A stretch of DNA of 64,000 nt from contig DBFBGR010000002.1 of NCBI GenBank assembly GCA_048201935.1, positions 124,001 through 188,000 of the forward strand, read 5' to 3'. The DNA is from MGBC124762 sp048201935 (GTDB lineage Bacteria > Bacillota > Clostridia > Oscillospirales > Oscillospiraceae). Of the stretch, positions 48,800-57,583 are shown piece by piece. The position numbers were made by a program, and so were the translations under genes. The notes beneath the pieces were generated by a model. That model made no database searches, was not told the origin of the DNA, and saw only the letters and a list, made by a program, of their open reading frames with translations. Position 1 is the first letter of the stretch. Each line of letters begins with the position of its first letter.

Positions 48800-51763
48800 A
48801 TGAGCCTTCGCATCGGTATCGACATTGGCTCCACCACCGTCAAGGTGGTGGTTTTGGATGAACAAAACAAACTGCTGTTTCGCTCCTACGAGCGGCATTA
48901 CTCCAAGGCCCGGGAGCGGGCCATCGAAACGCTGCGCAGCATCCAGGACCAGCTCTGCGGCCAGCAGGTCCAACTGGTCATCACCGGCTCGGCGGGCCTG
49001 GGGGTGGCCAAGGCCTGCCAGCTAGACTTTGTCCAGGAGGTGTACGCCACCGCCGCGGCGGTGAACACCTTCGTCCCCGGCACCGACGCGGTCATCGAGC
49101 TGGGCGGCGAGGACGCCAAGATCATCTTCTTCGGCGGCGCGCTGGAGGAGCGGATGAACGGCTCCTGCGCCGGCGGGACCGGGGCCTTTATCGACCAGAT
49201 GGCCACGCTGATGAATGTCACCGCCGACGAGCTGGACCAGCTCTCCCTCCGCCACGAGAAGATCTACCCCATCGCCTCGCGTTGCGGCGTGTTCGCCAAG
49301 ACAGACATCCAGCCCATTTTGAACCAGGGTGGGCGCAAAGAGGATGTGGCCGCCTCCATCTTCCAGGCGGTGGTGGATCAGACCGTGGGTGGACTGACCC
49401 AGGGCCGGGAGCTCAAGGGCAGGATCGTCTTTTTGGGCGGGCCGCTCCACTTTTTGAAGGGCCTTCGCCAGCGATTCGTGGAGACCCTACATCTGGACGA
49501 GGACCACGCCATCTTCCCCGACGACGGCGACTGCTTTGCCGCCATCGGCGCGGCCCTGTGCGCCGGGGACTACCCTCCGCGCCGCTATGACCAGGTGTTT
49601 CAGCAGCTGGAGGAGGCGGCGGAGAGCGCCAACGTGGTGGACACCATGCCGCCGCTGTTTCAAGACCAAGCGGAGTACGACGCCTTCCTGGCCCGGCACA
49701 ACGCCTCCCAGCCGCCCCAGGTAGACCCGGCGACCTATGAGGGCCCGGCTTACTTAGGCATCGACGCTGGCTCCACCACCACCAAGATGGTGCTCATCGA
49801 CCCCCAAGGCGGTCTCCTTTACACCTACTACCACTCCAACCTGGGCAATCCCGTGGCCATCGTGCTGGAGCAGCTCCGGGAGATATACAAGCTCTGTGGC
49901 GAGCGCATCCGCATCCGGGGCGCGGCGGTCACCGGCTACGGCGAGGACCTCATCAAAAACGCCTTTCACTGCGATGTGGGCCTTGTGGAGACCATGGCCC
50001 ACTACAAGGCCGCCGCCCACTTTAACCCGGACGTCGACTTCATCATCGACATCGGCGGCCAGGACATGAAGTGCTTCAAGATCCGCAATGGCGCGGTGGA
50101 CTCCATCATGCTCAACGAGGCCTGCTCCTCTGGCTGCGGCTCCTTCATCGAGACCTTTGCCAAGGCCTTGGGCTACAACATCGCCGACTTTTCCAAGCTG
50201 GGGCTTTTGACCAAGCATCCGGTCAATCTGGGGTCGCGGTGTACGGTGTTTATGAACTCCAGCGTCAAGCAGGCCCAAAAGGACGGCGCTAGCGTGGAGG
50301 ACATCTCGGCTGGGCTGTCCACCTCCATCGTGAAAAACGCCGTCTACAAGGTCATCCGGGCCGCCTCCGCCGACGACCTGGGCCAGCACATCGTGGTCCA
50401 GGGCGGCACCTTCCTCAATGACGCTGTCCTCCGGGCCTTCGAGCTGGAGCTGGGCCGGAACGTGACCCGGCCCACCATCGCCGGACTCATGGGGGCCTTT
50501 GGCGCGGCGCTGTGTGCCCGGGACGCGGAGCTGGAGCAGTCCGGCCTGTTAAGCGAAGAGGCTTTACAGTCCTTCTCCCACAGCGCCAAGCCCGTGACCT
50601 GCAACCTCTGCACCAACCACTGCTCGCTGACGGTGAACCAGTTTGACGGCGGGCGGCGGTTCATCTCGGGCAACCGCTGCTCCCGGCCTCTGGGCCAGGA
50701 GCGGGTGAAGCGGCCCGACCTGATGGCCTATAAGTATGAAAAGCTCCGGGCCATGGAAGGCGTGGGCGCCGGGGACGGCTCCCGGGGCCGCATCGGCATC
50801 CCCTTCGGCCTCAATATGTACGAAAACCTCCCCTTCTGGTTCGAATTCTTCACCAGGCTGAACTTTGAGGTAGTCCTCTCGCCGGAGTCCTCCCGGAAGC
50901 TCTACCTCAAGGGCCAGCACACCATCCCCTCGGACACGGTGTGCTACCCCGCCAAGCTTATGCACGGCCACGTGGAGGCCCTGTGCCAGATGGGCGTGGA
51001 CGCCATCTGGTACCCCTGCGCGTCCTATAACTTCGACGAAAAGACCGGCGACAACCACTACAACTGCCCCGTGGTGGCCTATTATCCCGAACTTTTGGGA
51101 GCCAACGTGCCTATTTTGAAGGAGACTCGCTACCTGGACCCCTATGTGGGCCTCCACCGGCCCCGGGACTTCGCCAAGCGCATGGCCCGGTTCATGGAGG
51201 AAAACTTCTCCGTGCCCCAGGCCGAGACCCGCGCCGCGGCCAAGGCGGCCTTTGCCGCTTATGACGCTTACAAAGACGCGGTCCGGGCCCAGGGCCAGCG
51301 GTACATCCGCGAGGCCCAGGCCAAGGGTGAGCCGGTGCTGGTGGTGGCCGGGCGGCCCTATCACATCGACCCGGAGATCAACCACGGCATCAACGACCTC
51401 ATCACCTCCTTCGGCTTCACCTTGGTCACCGAGGACGCGGTGGACTGTCTGGGCCATCGAGAGCCCCGAAGGGTGCTCAACCAGTGGACTTTCCAGGCCC
51501 GGATGTACCAGGCGGCCCTTTACGTCTGCACCCAGGAGAACATGCAACTGGTGCAGCTCGTCTCCTTCGGCTGCGGCACCGACGCCATCACCGGCGACGA
51601 GATGCGCTCGATCTTGGAAAGCCACGGCAGGCTCTATACCCAGCTCAAGATCGACGACGTTAGCAACCTGGGGGCGGTAAAGATCCGCATCCGTTCCCTG
51701 ATGGCGGCCATGGAGGCCCGCCGGAACAAGGCGTTGGACGGAAAGGAGGTCCAGCATGGCTGA
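48800..51763 (+). CDS. 2-hydroxyacyl-CoA dehydratase activase, double ASKHA domain + DUF2229
   Basis: 987 residues. Two BadF/HgdC-type ATPase domains in tandem (residues 4-253 and 318-570), each with its own nucleotide motif (GIDIGSTTVK; GIDAGSTTTK) and cysteines that in HgdC hold the bridging 4Fe-4S cluster (C123 in CAGGTGAF and C162 in SRCGVFAK; CSSGCGSF and SRCTVF in the second). Then a cysteine cluster (C601, C604, C608, C627) and a DUF2229-like domain (about 665-985). Such proteins use ATP to inject a low-potential electron into a partner iron-sulfur enzyme, here encoded next with an 8-base overlap. In many relatives, as I recall, the two are one polypeptide of about 1,400 residues. Confidence 0.9.
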   Translation: MSLRIGIDIGSTTVKVVVLDEQNKLLFRSYERHYSKARERAIETLRSIQDQLCGQQVQLVITGSAGLGVAKACQLDFVQEVYATAAAVNTFVPGTDAVIELGGEDAKIIFFGGALEERMNGSCAGGTGAFIDQMATLMNVTADELDQLSLRHEKIYPIASRCGVFAKTDIQPILNQGGRKEDVAASIFQAVVDQTVGGLTQGRELKGRIVFLGGPLHFLKGLRQRFVETLHLDEDHAIFPDDGDCFAAIGAALCAGDYPPRRYDQVFQQLEEAAESANVVDTMPPLFQDQAEYDAFLARHNASQPPQVDPATYEGPAYLGIDAGSTTTKMVLIDPQGGLLYTYYHSNLGNPVAIVLEQLREIYKLCGERIRIRGAAVTGYGEDLIKNAFHCDVGLVETMAHYKAAAHFNPDVDFIIDIGGQDMKCFKIRNGAVDSIMLNEACSSGCGSFIETFAKALGYNIADFSKLGLLTKHPVNLGSRCTVFMNSSVKQAQKDGASVEDISAGLSTSIVKNAVYKVIRAASADDLGQHIVVQGGTFLNDAVLRAFELELGRNVTRPTIAGLMGAFGAALCARDAELEQSGLLSEEALQSFSHSAKPVTCNLCTNHCSLTVNQFDGGRRFISGNRCSRPLGQERVKRPDLMAYKYEKLRAMEGVGAGDGSRGRIGIPFGLNMYENLPFWFEFFTRLNFEVVLSPESSRKLYLKGQHTIPSDTVCYPAKLMHGHVEALCQMGVDAIWYPCASYNFDEKTGDNHYNCPVVAYYPELLGANVPILKETRYLDPYVGLHRPRDFAKRMARFMEENFSVPQAETRAAAKAAFAAYDAYKDAVRAQGQRYIREAQAKGEPVLVVAGRPYHIDPEINHGINDLITSFGFTLVTEDAVDCLGHREPRRVLNQWTFQARMYQAALYVCTQENMQLVQLVSFGCGTDAITGDEMRSILESHGRLYTQLKIDDVSNLGAVKIRIRSLMAAMEARRNKALDGKEVQHG

Positions 51764-53033
51764 GCTTCGATACGATAAGACCGGGCGGCTCCTCTTCACC
51801 AAGGAGATGAAGGAGGAATACACCATCCTCATCCCTCAAATGCTGCCCATCCACTTCGGCATGTTCCGAAAGCTCCTGGAGCTGGACGGCTACCGGGTCA
51901 TCCAGCTCAATAACTCTGGCCGGGCGGTGGTGGACGAAGGCCTCAAATATGTCCACAACGACACCTGTTACCCTGCCCTGCTGGTCATCGGCCAGTTCAT
52001 GGACGCCATCGAGCACTTCGGTCTGGACCCCCACAAGACCGCGCTGCTCATCACCCAGACCGGCGGCGGCTGCCGGGCCAGCAACTACATCCATCTGCTG
52101 CGCAAGGCCCTGGAAAAGGCCGGCATGGACTATATCCCCGTCATCTCCCTGTCCTTCGGCATGGAGAAGAACCCCGGCTTCAAGCTGACTGTCAAGCTCC
52201 TTCGGCGCCTTGTTTACGCCATGGTGTACGGCGACCTCATCATGTGGGTGGCCAACCAGGTCCGGCCCTACGAGGTCAACAGCGGCGACGCTGACCGTAT
52301 GGTGGAGCGCTGGTTGGACAAGCTCATCGACGGCTTTTCCCACGGCAAGGGCATGACCCGGCCCCAGCTACGGGTGAACTTTGACGCCATCATTGCCGAT
52401 TTTGCCGCCATTTCCGTCCGGGATGAGGAGAAGGTCCGGGTGGGCATCGTAGGCGAAATTTACGTGAAATTCTCCGCCCTGGGCAACAACGGCCTGGAGA
52501 AGTTCCTCCTCTCCGAGGGAGCGGAGCCTGTGGTGCCGGGGCTGACGGACTTTATGATCTTCAAGTTCTACAACCGGGTGGCCGACGTGGACCTCTATGG
52601 CGGCAGCGGCCTGAAAAAGGCCTTGTGTAAGCTGGGCATGGGCTATATGGAGTCCTGCCAGAAGGACATGATCGCCGCCTTGGAGCGCTCGGGCCGGTTC
52701 CGCGCGCCGGGGACCTTCGCCCAGCTCCACCAGCTCATCCAGGGCTACCTGGGCGACGGCAACAAGATGGGCGAGGGCTGGCTCCTCACAGCGGAGATGC
52801 TGGAGCTCATCCACTCGGGCGTGCCCAACATTGTCTGCGCCCAGCCCTTTGGTTGTCTGCCCAACCACATCGTGGGCAAGGGCATGATCCGGCGGCTGAA
52901 GGACGACTACCCCAGCTCCAACATCGTGGCCATCGACTACGACCCCAGCGCCACCCAGATCAACCAGGAAAACCGCATCAAGCTCATGCTGGCCAACGCC
53001 AAGGCCCTGGCCCAGGAGGAGGCTCGGGTGTAA
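51756..53033 (+). CDS. 2-hydroxyacyl-CoA dehydratase-family iron-sulfur protein
   Basis: 425 residues, one HGD-D-like unit with cysteines placed for an iron-sulfur cluster: HNDTCYPALLVIGQ (C71), TGGGCRASNY (C106), YMESCQKDM, and IVCAQPFGCLPNHIVG. It overlaps the activase gene by 8 bases and is surely its electron acceptor. Substrate is unknown: true 2-hydroxyacyl-CoA dehydratases have two different subunits, whereas single-subunit members also include the double-cubane cluster ATPase-linked reductases, a possible alternative. No CoA-transferase gene is nearby. Confidence 0.87.
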   Translation: MAELRYDKTGRLLFTKEMKEEYTILIPQMLPIHFGMFRKLLELDGYRVIQLNNSGRAVVDEGLKYVHNDTCYPALLVIGQFMDAIEHFGLDPHKTALLITQTGGGCRASNYIHLLRKALEKAGMDYIPVISLSFGMEKNPGFKLTVKLLRRLVYAMVYGDLIMWVANQVRPYEVNSGDADRMVERWLDKLIDGFSHGKGMTRPQLRVNFDAIIADFAAISVRDEEKVRVGIVGEIYVKFSALGNNGLEKFLLSEGAEPVVPGLTDFMIFKFYNRVADVDLYGGSGLKKALCKLGMGYMESCQKDMIAALERSGRFRAPGTFAQLHQLIQGYLGDGNKMGEGWLLTAEMLELIHSGVPNIVCAQPFGCLPNHIVGKGMIRRLKDDYPSSNIVAIDYDPSATQINQENRIKLMLANAKALAQEEARV

Positions 53034-53597
53034 ATGGATAGCGCTTTACACTTCGTAGACGCCACCTCAGAAGAGCACTTCCGGGCCATGTCCCTTATCC
53101 ACGCCCTGGGCTGGCGGGACACCTACGTGGGCCACGTTCCCCAGGATTACCTGGACCGGGAGATCACCGACGACCGCTGGGTAGGCGTGTTCCGGGAAAA
53201 CTACGAGAGCCAAAATGGCTGTCAGGGCCTTCTCCTTTACAGAGACGGCACCCCGGTGGCCTGCATCAACTACTGCCCCGCCCGGAAGGTGAACTACAAC
53301 CCCGGAGAGATCTGCCGTTTTGACAACGCGGGCTACGAGGACTACGGCGAGATCGCCTCCTTTTACACCCATCCCGCGGAGCGTGGCAAGGGCTACGGCG
53401 GTCTGCTCATCGAAGAGGCCCTTCGCCGCCTCCGGGCCCAGGGCCACAAACAGGCCTTTGTCTTCGTCCTGCGGGAGAACGAAAAGGCCCGGCGGTTCTA
53501 TGCCGCCCACGGCTTCGCCTGGGACGGCACCCACGCGGACATTCCCTTCCCCGGCGGCGTGGTCTGCGTGGACCTTCGATATGTGAGGGAAATGTGA
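53034..53597 (+). CDS. GNAT-family acetyltransferase
   Basis: 187 residues. The acetyl-CoA loop is in ERGKGYGGLLIEEALRRL, followed by VLRENEKARRFYAAHGFAWDG, the classical GNAT C-terminal pattern. The N-terminal 70 residues have HALGWRDTYVGHVPQDYLD, common in YncA-like acetyltransferases. Its ATG directly follows the dehydratase stop codon, so translation is probably coupled, though a functional tie is not evident. Confidence 0.88.
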   Translation: MDSALHFVDATSEEHFRAMSLIHALGWRDTYVGHVPQDYLDREITDDRWVGVFRENYESQNGCQGLLLYRDGTPVACINYCPARKVNYNPGEICRFDNAGYEDYGEIASFYTHPAERGKGYGGLLIEEALRRLRAQGHKQAFVFVLRENEKARRFYAAHGFAWDGTHADIPFPGGVVCVDLRYVREM

Positions 53598-54163
53598 TGC
53601 AGCTGATGAAACTGATCGTCGAGCGCCTGGTAAGTCTGCTCCTGCCCCTCTGCCTTGTGGCGGGGAGCGGCGACGCACAGCCCGTAACGCCCCAGCTCTC
53701 GGTGATGGAGGCCGCCGACTATTTGTATGAGACCTGCTTCGCCCAAAACTTCCCCGACGCCCAGCGTGTGGATACCGAGGCGTTTCAGGGCTATATCCTG
53801 TCCCCGTTGCGGGATCTGGGCAAGCCCGGCGGGCAGCAGGTCGCCATAGAGCTCTGTCATTACCAGACCAGCGACAGCGGAGAATACTATGTATTCTGGT
53901 TCTATGAGAACCTTGTGGACTACCCCGAGACCGGCGACGGCCACTGCGTTACATGGAACTTCTATGCCGTGTCCACCCAGGAGGACGGCCCCATTCTGAT
54001 GGAGCGGGACGATCCTTCTGTCAGCAAAGACGACCCGGAGTTTGATGCGGCCTGGGATGTGGAATGGGCTCGCCGGAGCCGCTTTGGGCGTGTGGTCGAC
54101 GGCGAGGAGCCCTTGGCGGAGGACGACCCGCTGATCATCCACGAGAAAGACGAGAAAGACTAG
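53597..54163 (+). CDS. Exported protein of unknown function
   Basis: 188 residues. Hydrophobic N-terminus (about 8-22, VERLVSLLLPLCLVAGS) looks like a signal sequence; the rest is acidic, with no domain I recognise. The ATG overlaps the GNAT stop (TGATG), so it belongs to the same transcript. The tail is very acidic (EEPLAEDDPLIIHEKDEKD). May be a surface or periplasmic-type protein. Confidence 0.65.
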   Translation: MQLMKLIVERLVSLLLPLCLVAGSGDAQPVTPQLSVMEAADYLYETCFAQNFPDAQRVDTEAFQGYILSPLRDLGKPGGQQVAIELCHYQTSDSGEYYVFWFYENLVDYPETGDGHCVTWNFYAVSTQEDGPILMERDDPSVSKDDPEFDAAWDVEWARRSRFGRVVDGEEPLAEDDPLIIHEKDEKD

Positions 54164-54184
54164 AAAGACAAGGAGAGAACACAC

Positions 54185-55603
54185 TTGAGCACCCAGGAAA
54201 GCAACAACGCGATGTCCCAGCAAAACGAGACCGTACAGGAGAACAAAATGGGCGTGATGCCTGTGAAAAAGCTGGTCATCACCATGTCCTGGCCCATCAT
54301 GCTGTCCATGCTGGTCCAGGCCCTTTATAACTTCGTAGACGGCATTTTCGTCTCCAAGGCCAGCGCCGACGCGTTTTTGGCCCTGGGCTACGCCTTCCCC
54401 GCTCAAAGCCTGATGATCGCCATTTGCGCGGGCACCGGCGTGGGCGTCAACGCCCTTCTGGCCCGGCGGCTGGGGCAAAAGCGCAATGAGGAGGCGGCGG
54501 AGGTCGCCCTGCACAGCTACTTCATCTATTTCTGCTGCTGGGCGCTGTTTGCCCTCTTCGGGCTGTTTTTGGCGGGGCCTTTCATCGGGCTCTTCACCAA
54601 GGACCCCGGCATTTTGCGCGACGGCACGGATTATCTGCGGGTGGTGACCATCGGTTCGCTGGGAATGTGCATGCAGTTCTCCGCCGAGCGCATTTTGCAG
54701 GCCAGCGGCAACTCCATCGGCCCCATGATCATCCAGGGCTCGGGGGCGCTCTTTAACATCATCTTCGACCCCATCCTCATTTTCGGCTACCTGGGCTTTC
54801 CCAAAATGGGCGTGGTGGGCGCGGCGGTGGCCACCATCGGCGGACAGTTTTTGGGCATGGTCCTGGGCTTCATCATGGTCAAGCGCAACAAGGTGGTGGT
54901 CTTCCACTTCCGGGATTTTCGCCTGCGCCGCCACATCGTGGGCAGCATCTACCGCATCGGCCTGCCCTCCATCGCCATGCAGTCGCTGACCACGGTGATG
55001 GTCTTCGGCATGAACAAGTTCCTGGCCCAGATCAGCGAGGCCCATGTCTTCGTGCTGACGGCCTATTTCAAGATCCAGTCCTTTGTGTTCATGCCCGTCT
55101 TCGGCCTCAATAACGGCGTCATCCCCATCATCAGCTTCAACTACGGCGCCCGGGAGCCCCAGCGCATCCGCCAGGCCATCCGCTTTTCCCTCAAGCTGTC
55201 GCTGATCATCATGATCTGCGGAACGCTGCTGTTTTTGGCGGTGCCCGGGCAGCTTTTGTCGCTGTTTCAGGCCACGGACGCCTCCGCCGATTCCACGCTG
55301 GCCTTCTCGGAGGTCCTGGCTGTAGGCGAGGGCGCCCTGCGGGTCATCTGCCTGTCCTTCCCTATGGCGGCAGTGGCCATCATCCTCATCGGCGTATTTC
55401 AAGCTCTGGGCACGCCCATCCTCAGCCTTTTCTGCTCTCTGACCCGGACGCTGCTCATTTTGCTCCCCGCCGCGGCACTCTTTACCTTCCTCTACCCCGC
55501 CGGCGTGTGGACCGCCTTCCCAATCGCGGAGGGGCTGTCGCTGATCTTAGCCATCTTCTTTTACCGCACCAACACAAAATCCCGCATTGCCGCCCTGGAG
55601 TGA
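54185..55603 (+). CDS. MATE-family efflux transporter
   Basis: 472 residues, 12 membrane helices in two MatE repeats (about 28-190 and 245-400). WPIMLSMLVQALYNFVDGIFV and PMIIQGSGALFNIIFDPILIFG are typical MATE stretches. It exports organic cations or drugs in exchange for Na+ or H+. The start is the TTG at 54185 (AGGAGAG upstream); ATG 54212 is the alternative and would remove 9 residues. It follows the exported protein by 21 bases. Confidence 0.93.
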   Translation: MSTQESNNAMSQQNETVQENKMGVMPVKKLVITMSWPIMLSMLVQALYNFVDGIFVSKASADAFLALGYAFPAQSLMIAICAGTGVGVNALLARRLGQKRNEEAAEVALHSYFIYFCCWALFALFGLFLAGPFIGLFTKDPGILRDGTDYLRVVTIGSLGMCMQFSAERILQASGNSIGPMIIQGSGALFNIIFDPILIFGYLGFPKMGVVGAAVATIGGQFLGMVLGFIMVKRNKVVVFHFRDFRLRRHIVGSIYRIGLPSIAMQSLTTVMVFGMNKFLAQISEAHVFVLTAYFKIQSFVFMPVFGLNNGVIPIISFNYGAREPQRIRQAIRFSLKLSLIIMICGTLLFLAVPGQLLSLFQATDASADSTLAFSEVLAVGEGALRVICLSFPMAAVAIILIGVFQALGTPILSLFCSLTRTLLILLPAAALFTFLYPAGVWTAFPIAEGLSLILAIFFYRTNTKSRIAALE

Positions 55604-55630
55604 CAAATTCCGCGGGAAGTATGGTATATT
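55601..55630 (+). promoter_or_regulatory. Possible promoter of the hprK operon
   Basis: TGACAA (55601-55606) and TATATT (55625-55630) with an 18-base spacer, overlapping the MATE stop codon. The -35 is imperfect. Confidence 0.4.
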
Positions 55631-55654
55631 TTTAGGGAAAAGGAAGTGTTTTGG

Positions 55655-56608
55655 ATGTCAAGTACCTATAGCGTTGATCTGAGCGCCCTCATTGAGGAAT
55701 TCAAGCTGGAGGTCCTGCGGGGCAGCACGGGCTACGAGACCACCCCCATCACCATTGAGGAGGTGAACCGCCCCGGGCTGCAGTTGGCGGGCTACTGGGG
55801 CTACTTTGACCCCAAGCGCATCCAGCTCATGGGTCTGGTAGAGAACACCTATCTGGAGGGCGTCAGCGCCGAGGCCCGGCGACAGGCCTTTGAGCAGCTG
55901 ATGAACTACCCTATCCCCGCGCTGATCATCACCCGGTCCCTGGAGCCCTTCCCCGAGTGCATGGAGATGGCGGAGAAATACGACCGCACCATCCTGCGCA
56001 CCGCCGAGTCCACCGCCGCCTTTATGAGCTCCATGATCAGCTTCCTCAAGACCTCCCTGGCCCCGCGCATCACCCGCCACGGGGTGCTGTTGGAGATCTA
56101 CGGCGAGGGTGTGCTGCTGCTGGGCGATTCCGGCGTGGGTAAGAGCGAGACCGCCATCGAGCTGGTCAAGCGCGGCCACCGGCTCATCGCCGACGACGCT
56201 GTGGAGATCAAGCGTACCGGTCCTCGCCGCCTGGTGGGCAACGCCCCTCCCCTGATCCGGCACTACATCGAGCTTCGGGGCATTGGCGTGGTGGATGTGC
56301 GCCAGCTCTTCGGCATGGGCGCTGTTAAGGACGAGCAGGACATCGACCTCATCATCAATTTGGAGCACTGGAAGGGCGATAAGGTCTATGACCGGCTGGG
56401 GGTGGAGAACCTCTACACCTCGGTGCTGGATGTGCAGATCCCCTCCCTGACCGTGCCCGTCCAGCCCGGGCGAAACCTGGCCGTTATCATCGAGGTGGCC
56501 GCCATGAACAACCGCCACAAGAAGATGGGCTACAACGCCGCCTTGGAGTTTACCCAGCAGATCAACCAGCACTTCGACCAGGCCATCGGCCAGCAGCAGC
56601 TTTCCTGA
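55655..56608 (+). CDS. hprK: HPr kinase/phosphorylase
   Basis: 317 residues. Catalytic-domain Walker A LLLGDSGVGKSETA (K163, S164), the catalytic histidine in TRHGVLLEIYG (H143) and the HprK signature ELRGIGVVDVRQLFGMG. The enzyme phosphorylates Ser46 of HPr in response to glycolytic intermediates and so controls CcpA-dependent carbon regulation. ATG at 55655 after AGGAAG at eight bases. It leads a unit with a glycosyltransferase. Confidence 0.95.
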   Translation: MSSTYSVDLSALIEEFKLEVLRGSTGYETTPITIEEVNRPGLQLAGYWGYFDPKRIQLMGLVENTYLEGVSAEARRQAFEQLMNYPIPALIITRSLEPFPECMEMAEKYDRTILRTAESTAAFMSSMISFLKTSLAPRITRHGVLLEIYGEGVLLLGDSGVGKSETAIELVKRGHRLIADDAVEIKRTGPRRLVGNAPPLIRHYIELRGIGVVDVRQLFGMGAVKDEQDIDLIINLEHWKGDKVYDRLGVENLYTSVLDVQIPSLTVPVQPGRNLAVIIEVAAMNNRHKKMGYNAALEFTQQINQHFDQAIGQQQLS

Positions 56609-56623
56609 GAGAAGGTGAACGCC

Positions 56624-57583
56624 ATGCGTCCCAACACGCTTTACATCGTCGTCCCCTGCTACAACGAGGAGGCGGTCCTGCCCGAGACCGCCAAGCGTCT
56701 GCGCGCCAAGCTGGAGGAACTGATGGCGCTGGGGCAGATCTCCAGCCGCAGCCGGGTCCTCTTTGTCAACGATGGCTCCAAGGACAAGACCTGGGGGCTC
56801 ATTGAGGCCATCCACGCCGACTGTCCCCTTTTCTCCGGGGTGGACCTCAGCCGCAACCGGGGCCATCAAAACGCCCTGCTGGCGGGGCTGATGACCGCCA
56901 AGGACCGCGCGGACATGGTCATCTCCATGGACGCCGACCTGCAAGACGACGTGGACGCGGTGGACGCCATGGTGGAGAAGTACCACGAGGGCTGCGACGT
57001 GGTCTACGGCGTGCGCTCCAGCCGGAAAAAGGACAGCTTTTTCAAGCGCGTCACCGCCGAGGGCTTCTACCGGCTGATGAACGCCATGGGTGCGGAGACG
57101 GTGTTCAACCACGCCGACTACCGCCTCATGTCCAAAGCCGCCTTGGAGGGCCTTGAACAGTTCAAGGAGGTCAACCTCTTCCTCCGGGGCATCGTGCCCC
57201 TCATCGGCTACACCACCGCCACGGTGGAGTACGAGCGGGGCGAGCGCTTTGCCGGGGAAAGCAAGTATCCACTGAAGAAGATGGTAGCCTTCGCTCTGGA
57301 GGGGATCACCAGCTTTTCCACCAAGCCCATCCGCCTCATTACCAGTCTTGGATTTCTGGTGTTTTTCGTCAGCCTTGTGATGCTGGTGGTCTTTATCGTC
57401 CAGTGGGCCATGGGCATGACCGTCCAGGGCTGGGCCAGCGTGGTATGCTCGGTGTGGGCCATCGGCGGGCTGATTTTGCTGGCTTTGGGCGTAGTGGGTG
57501 AGTATATCGGCAAAATTTACCTCGAGACCAAGGCCCGCCCCAGATTCCTCATCCGGGAGGTGCTGGACGATGAAGAGGCGTAA
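56624..57583 (+). CDS. Family 2 glycosyltransferase with C-terminal membrane helices (GtrB/DPM-like)
   Basis: 319 residues. GT2 Rossmann-like domain (1-220) with YIVVPCYNEEAVLPETAKR, VNDGSKDKTW, SMDADLQDD (DXD-type metal site), and two C-terminal membrane helices (about 235-260 and 270-300: FLVFFVSLVMLVVFIVQWAM, then MTVQGW and WAIGGLILLALGVVGEYI). It probably transfers a sugar to undecaprenyl phosphate. ATG 56624 follows AGAAGGTG; its end overlaps the following SLH gene by 14 bases. Confidence 0.9.
   Translation: MRPNTLYIVVPCYNEEAVLPETAKRLRAKLEELMALGQISSRSRVLFVNDGSKDKTWGLIEAIHADCPLFSGVDLSRNRGHQNALLAGLMTAKDRADMVISMDADLQDDVDAVDAMVEKYHEGCDVVYGVRSSRKKDSFFKRVTAEGFYRLMNAMGAETVFNHADYRLMSKAALEGLEQFKEVNLFLRGIVPLIGYTTATVEYERGERFAGESKYPLKKMVAFALEGITSFSTKPIRLITSLGFLVFFVSLVMLVVFIVQWAMGMTVQGWASVVCSVWAIGGLILLALGVVGEYIGKIYLETKARPRFLIREVLDDEEA

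Noticed and set aside
51756..51763. Sequencing frameshift joining the activase and dehydratase genes
   Set aside because: The downstream gene has its own ribosome site (GGAAAGGAGG) before the ATG at 51756, so a true two-gene arrangement is more likely, though comparison with relatives is needed.
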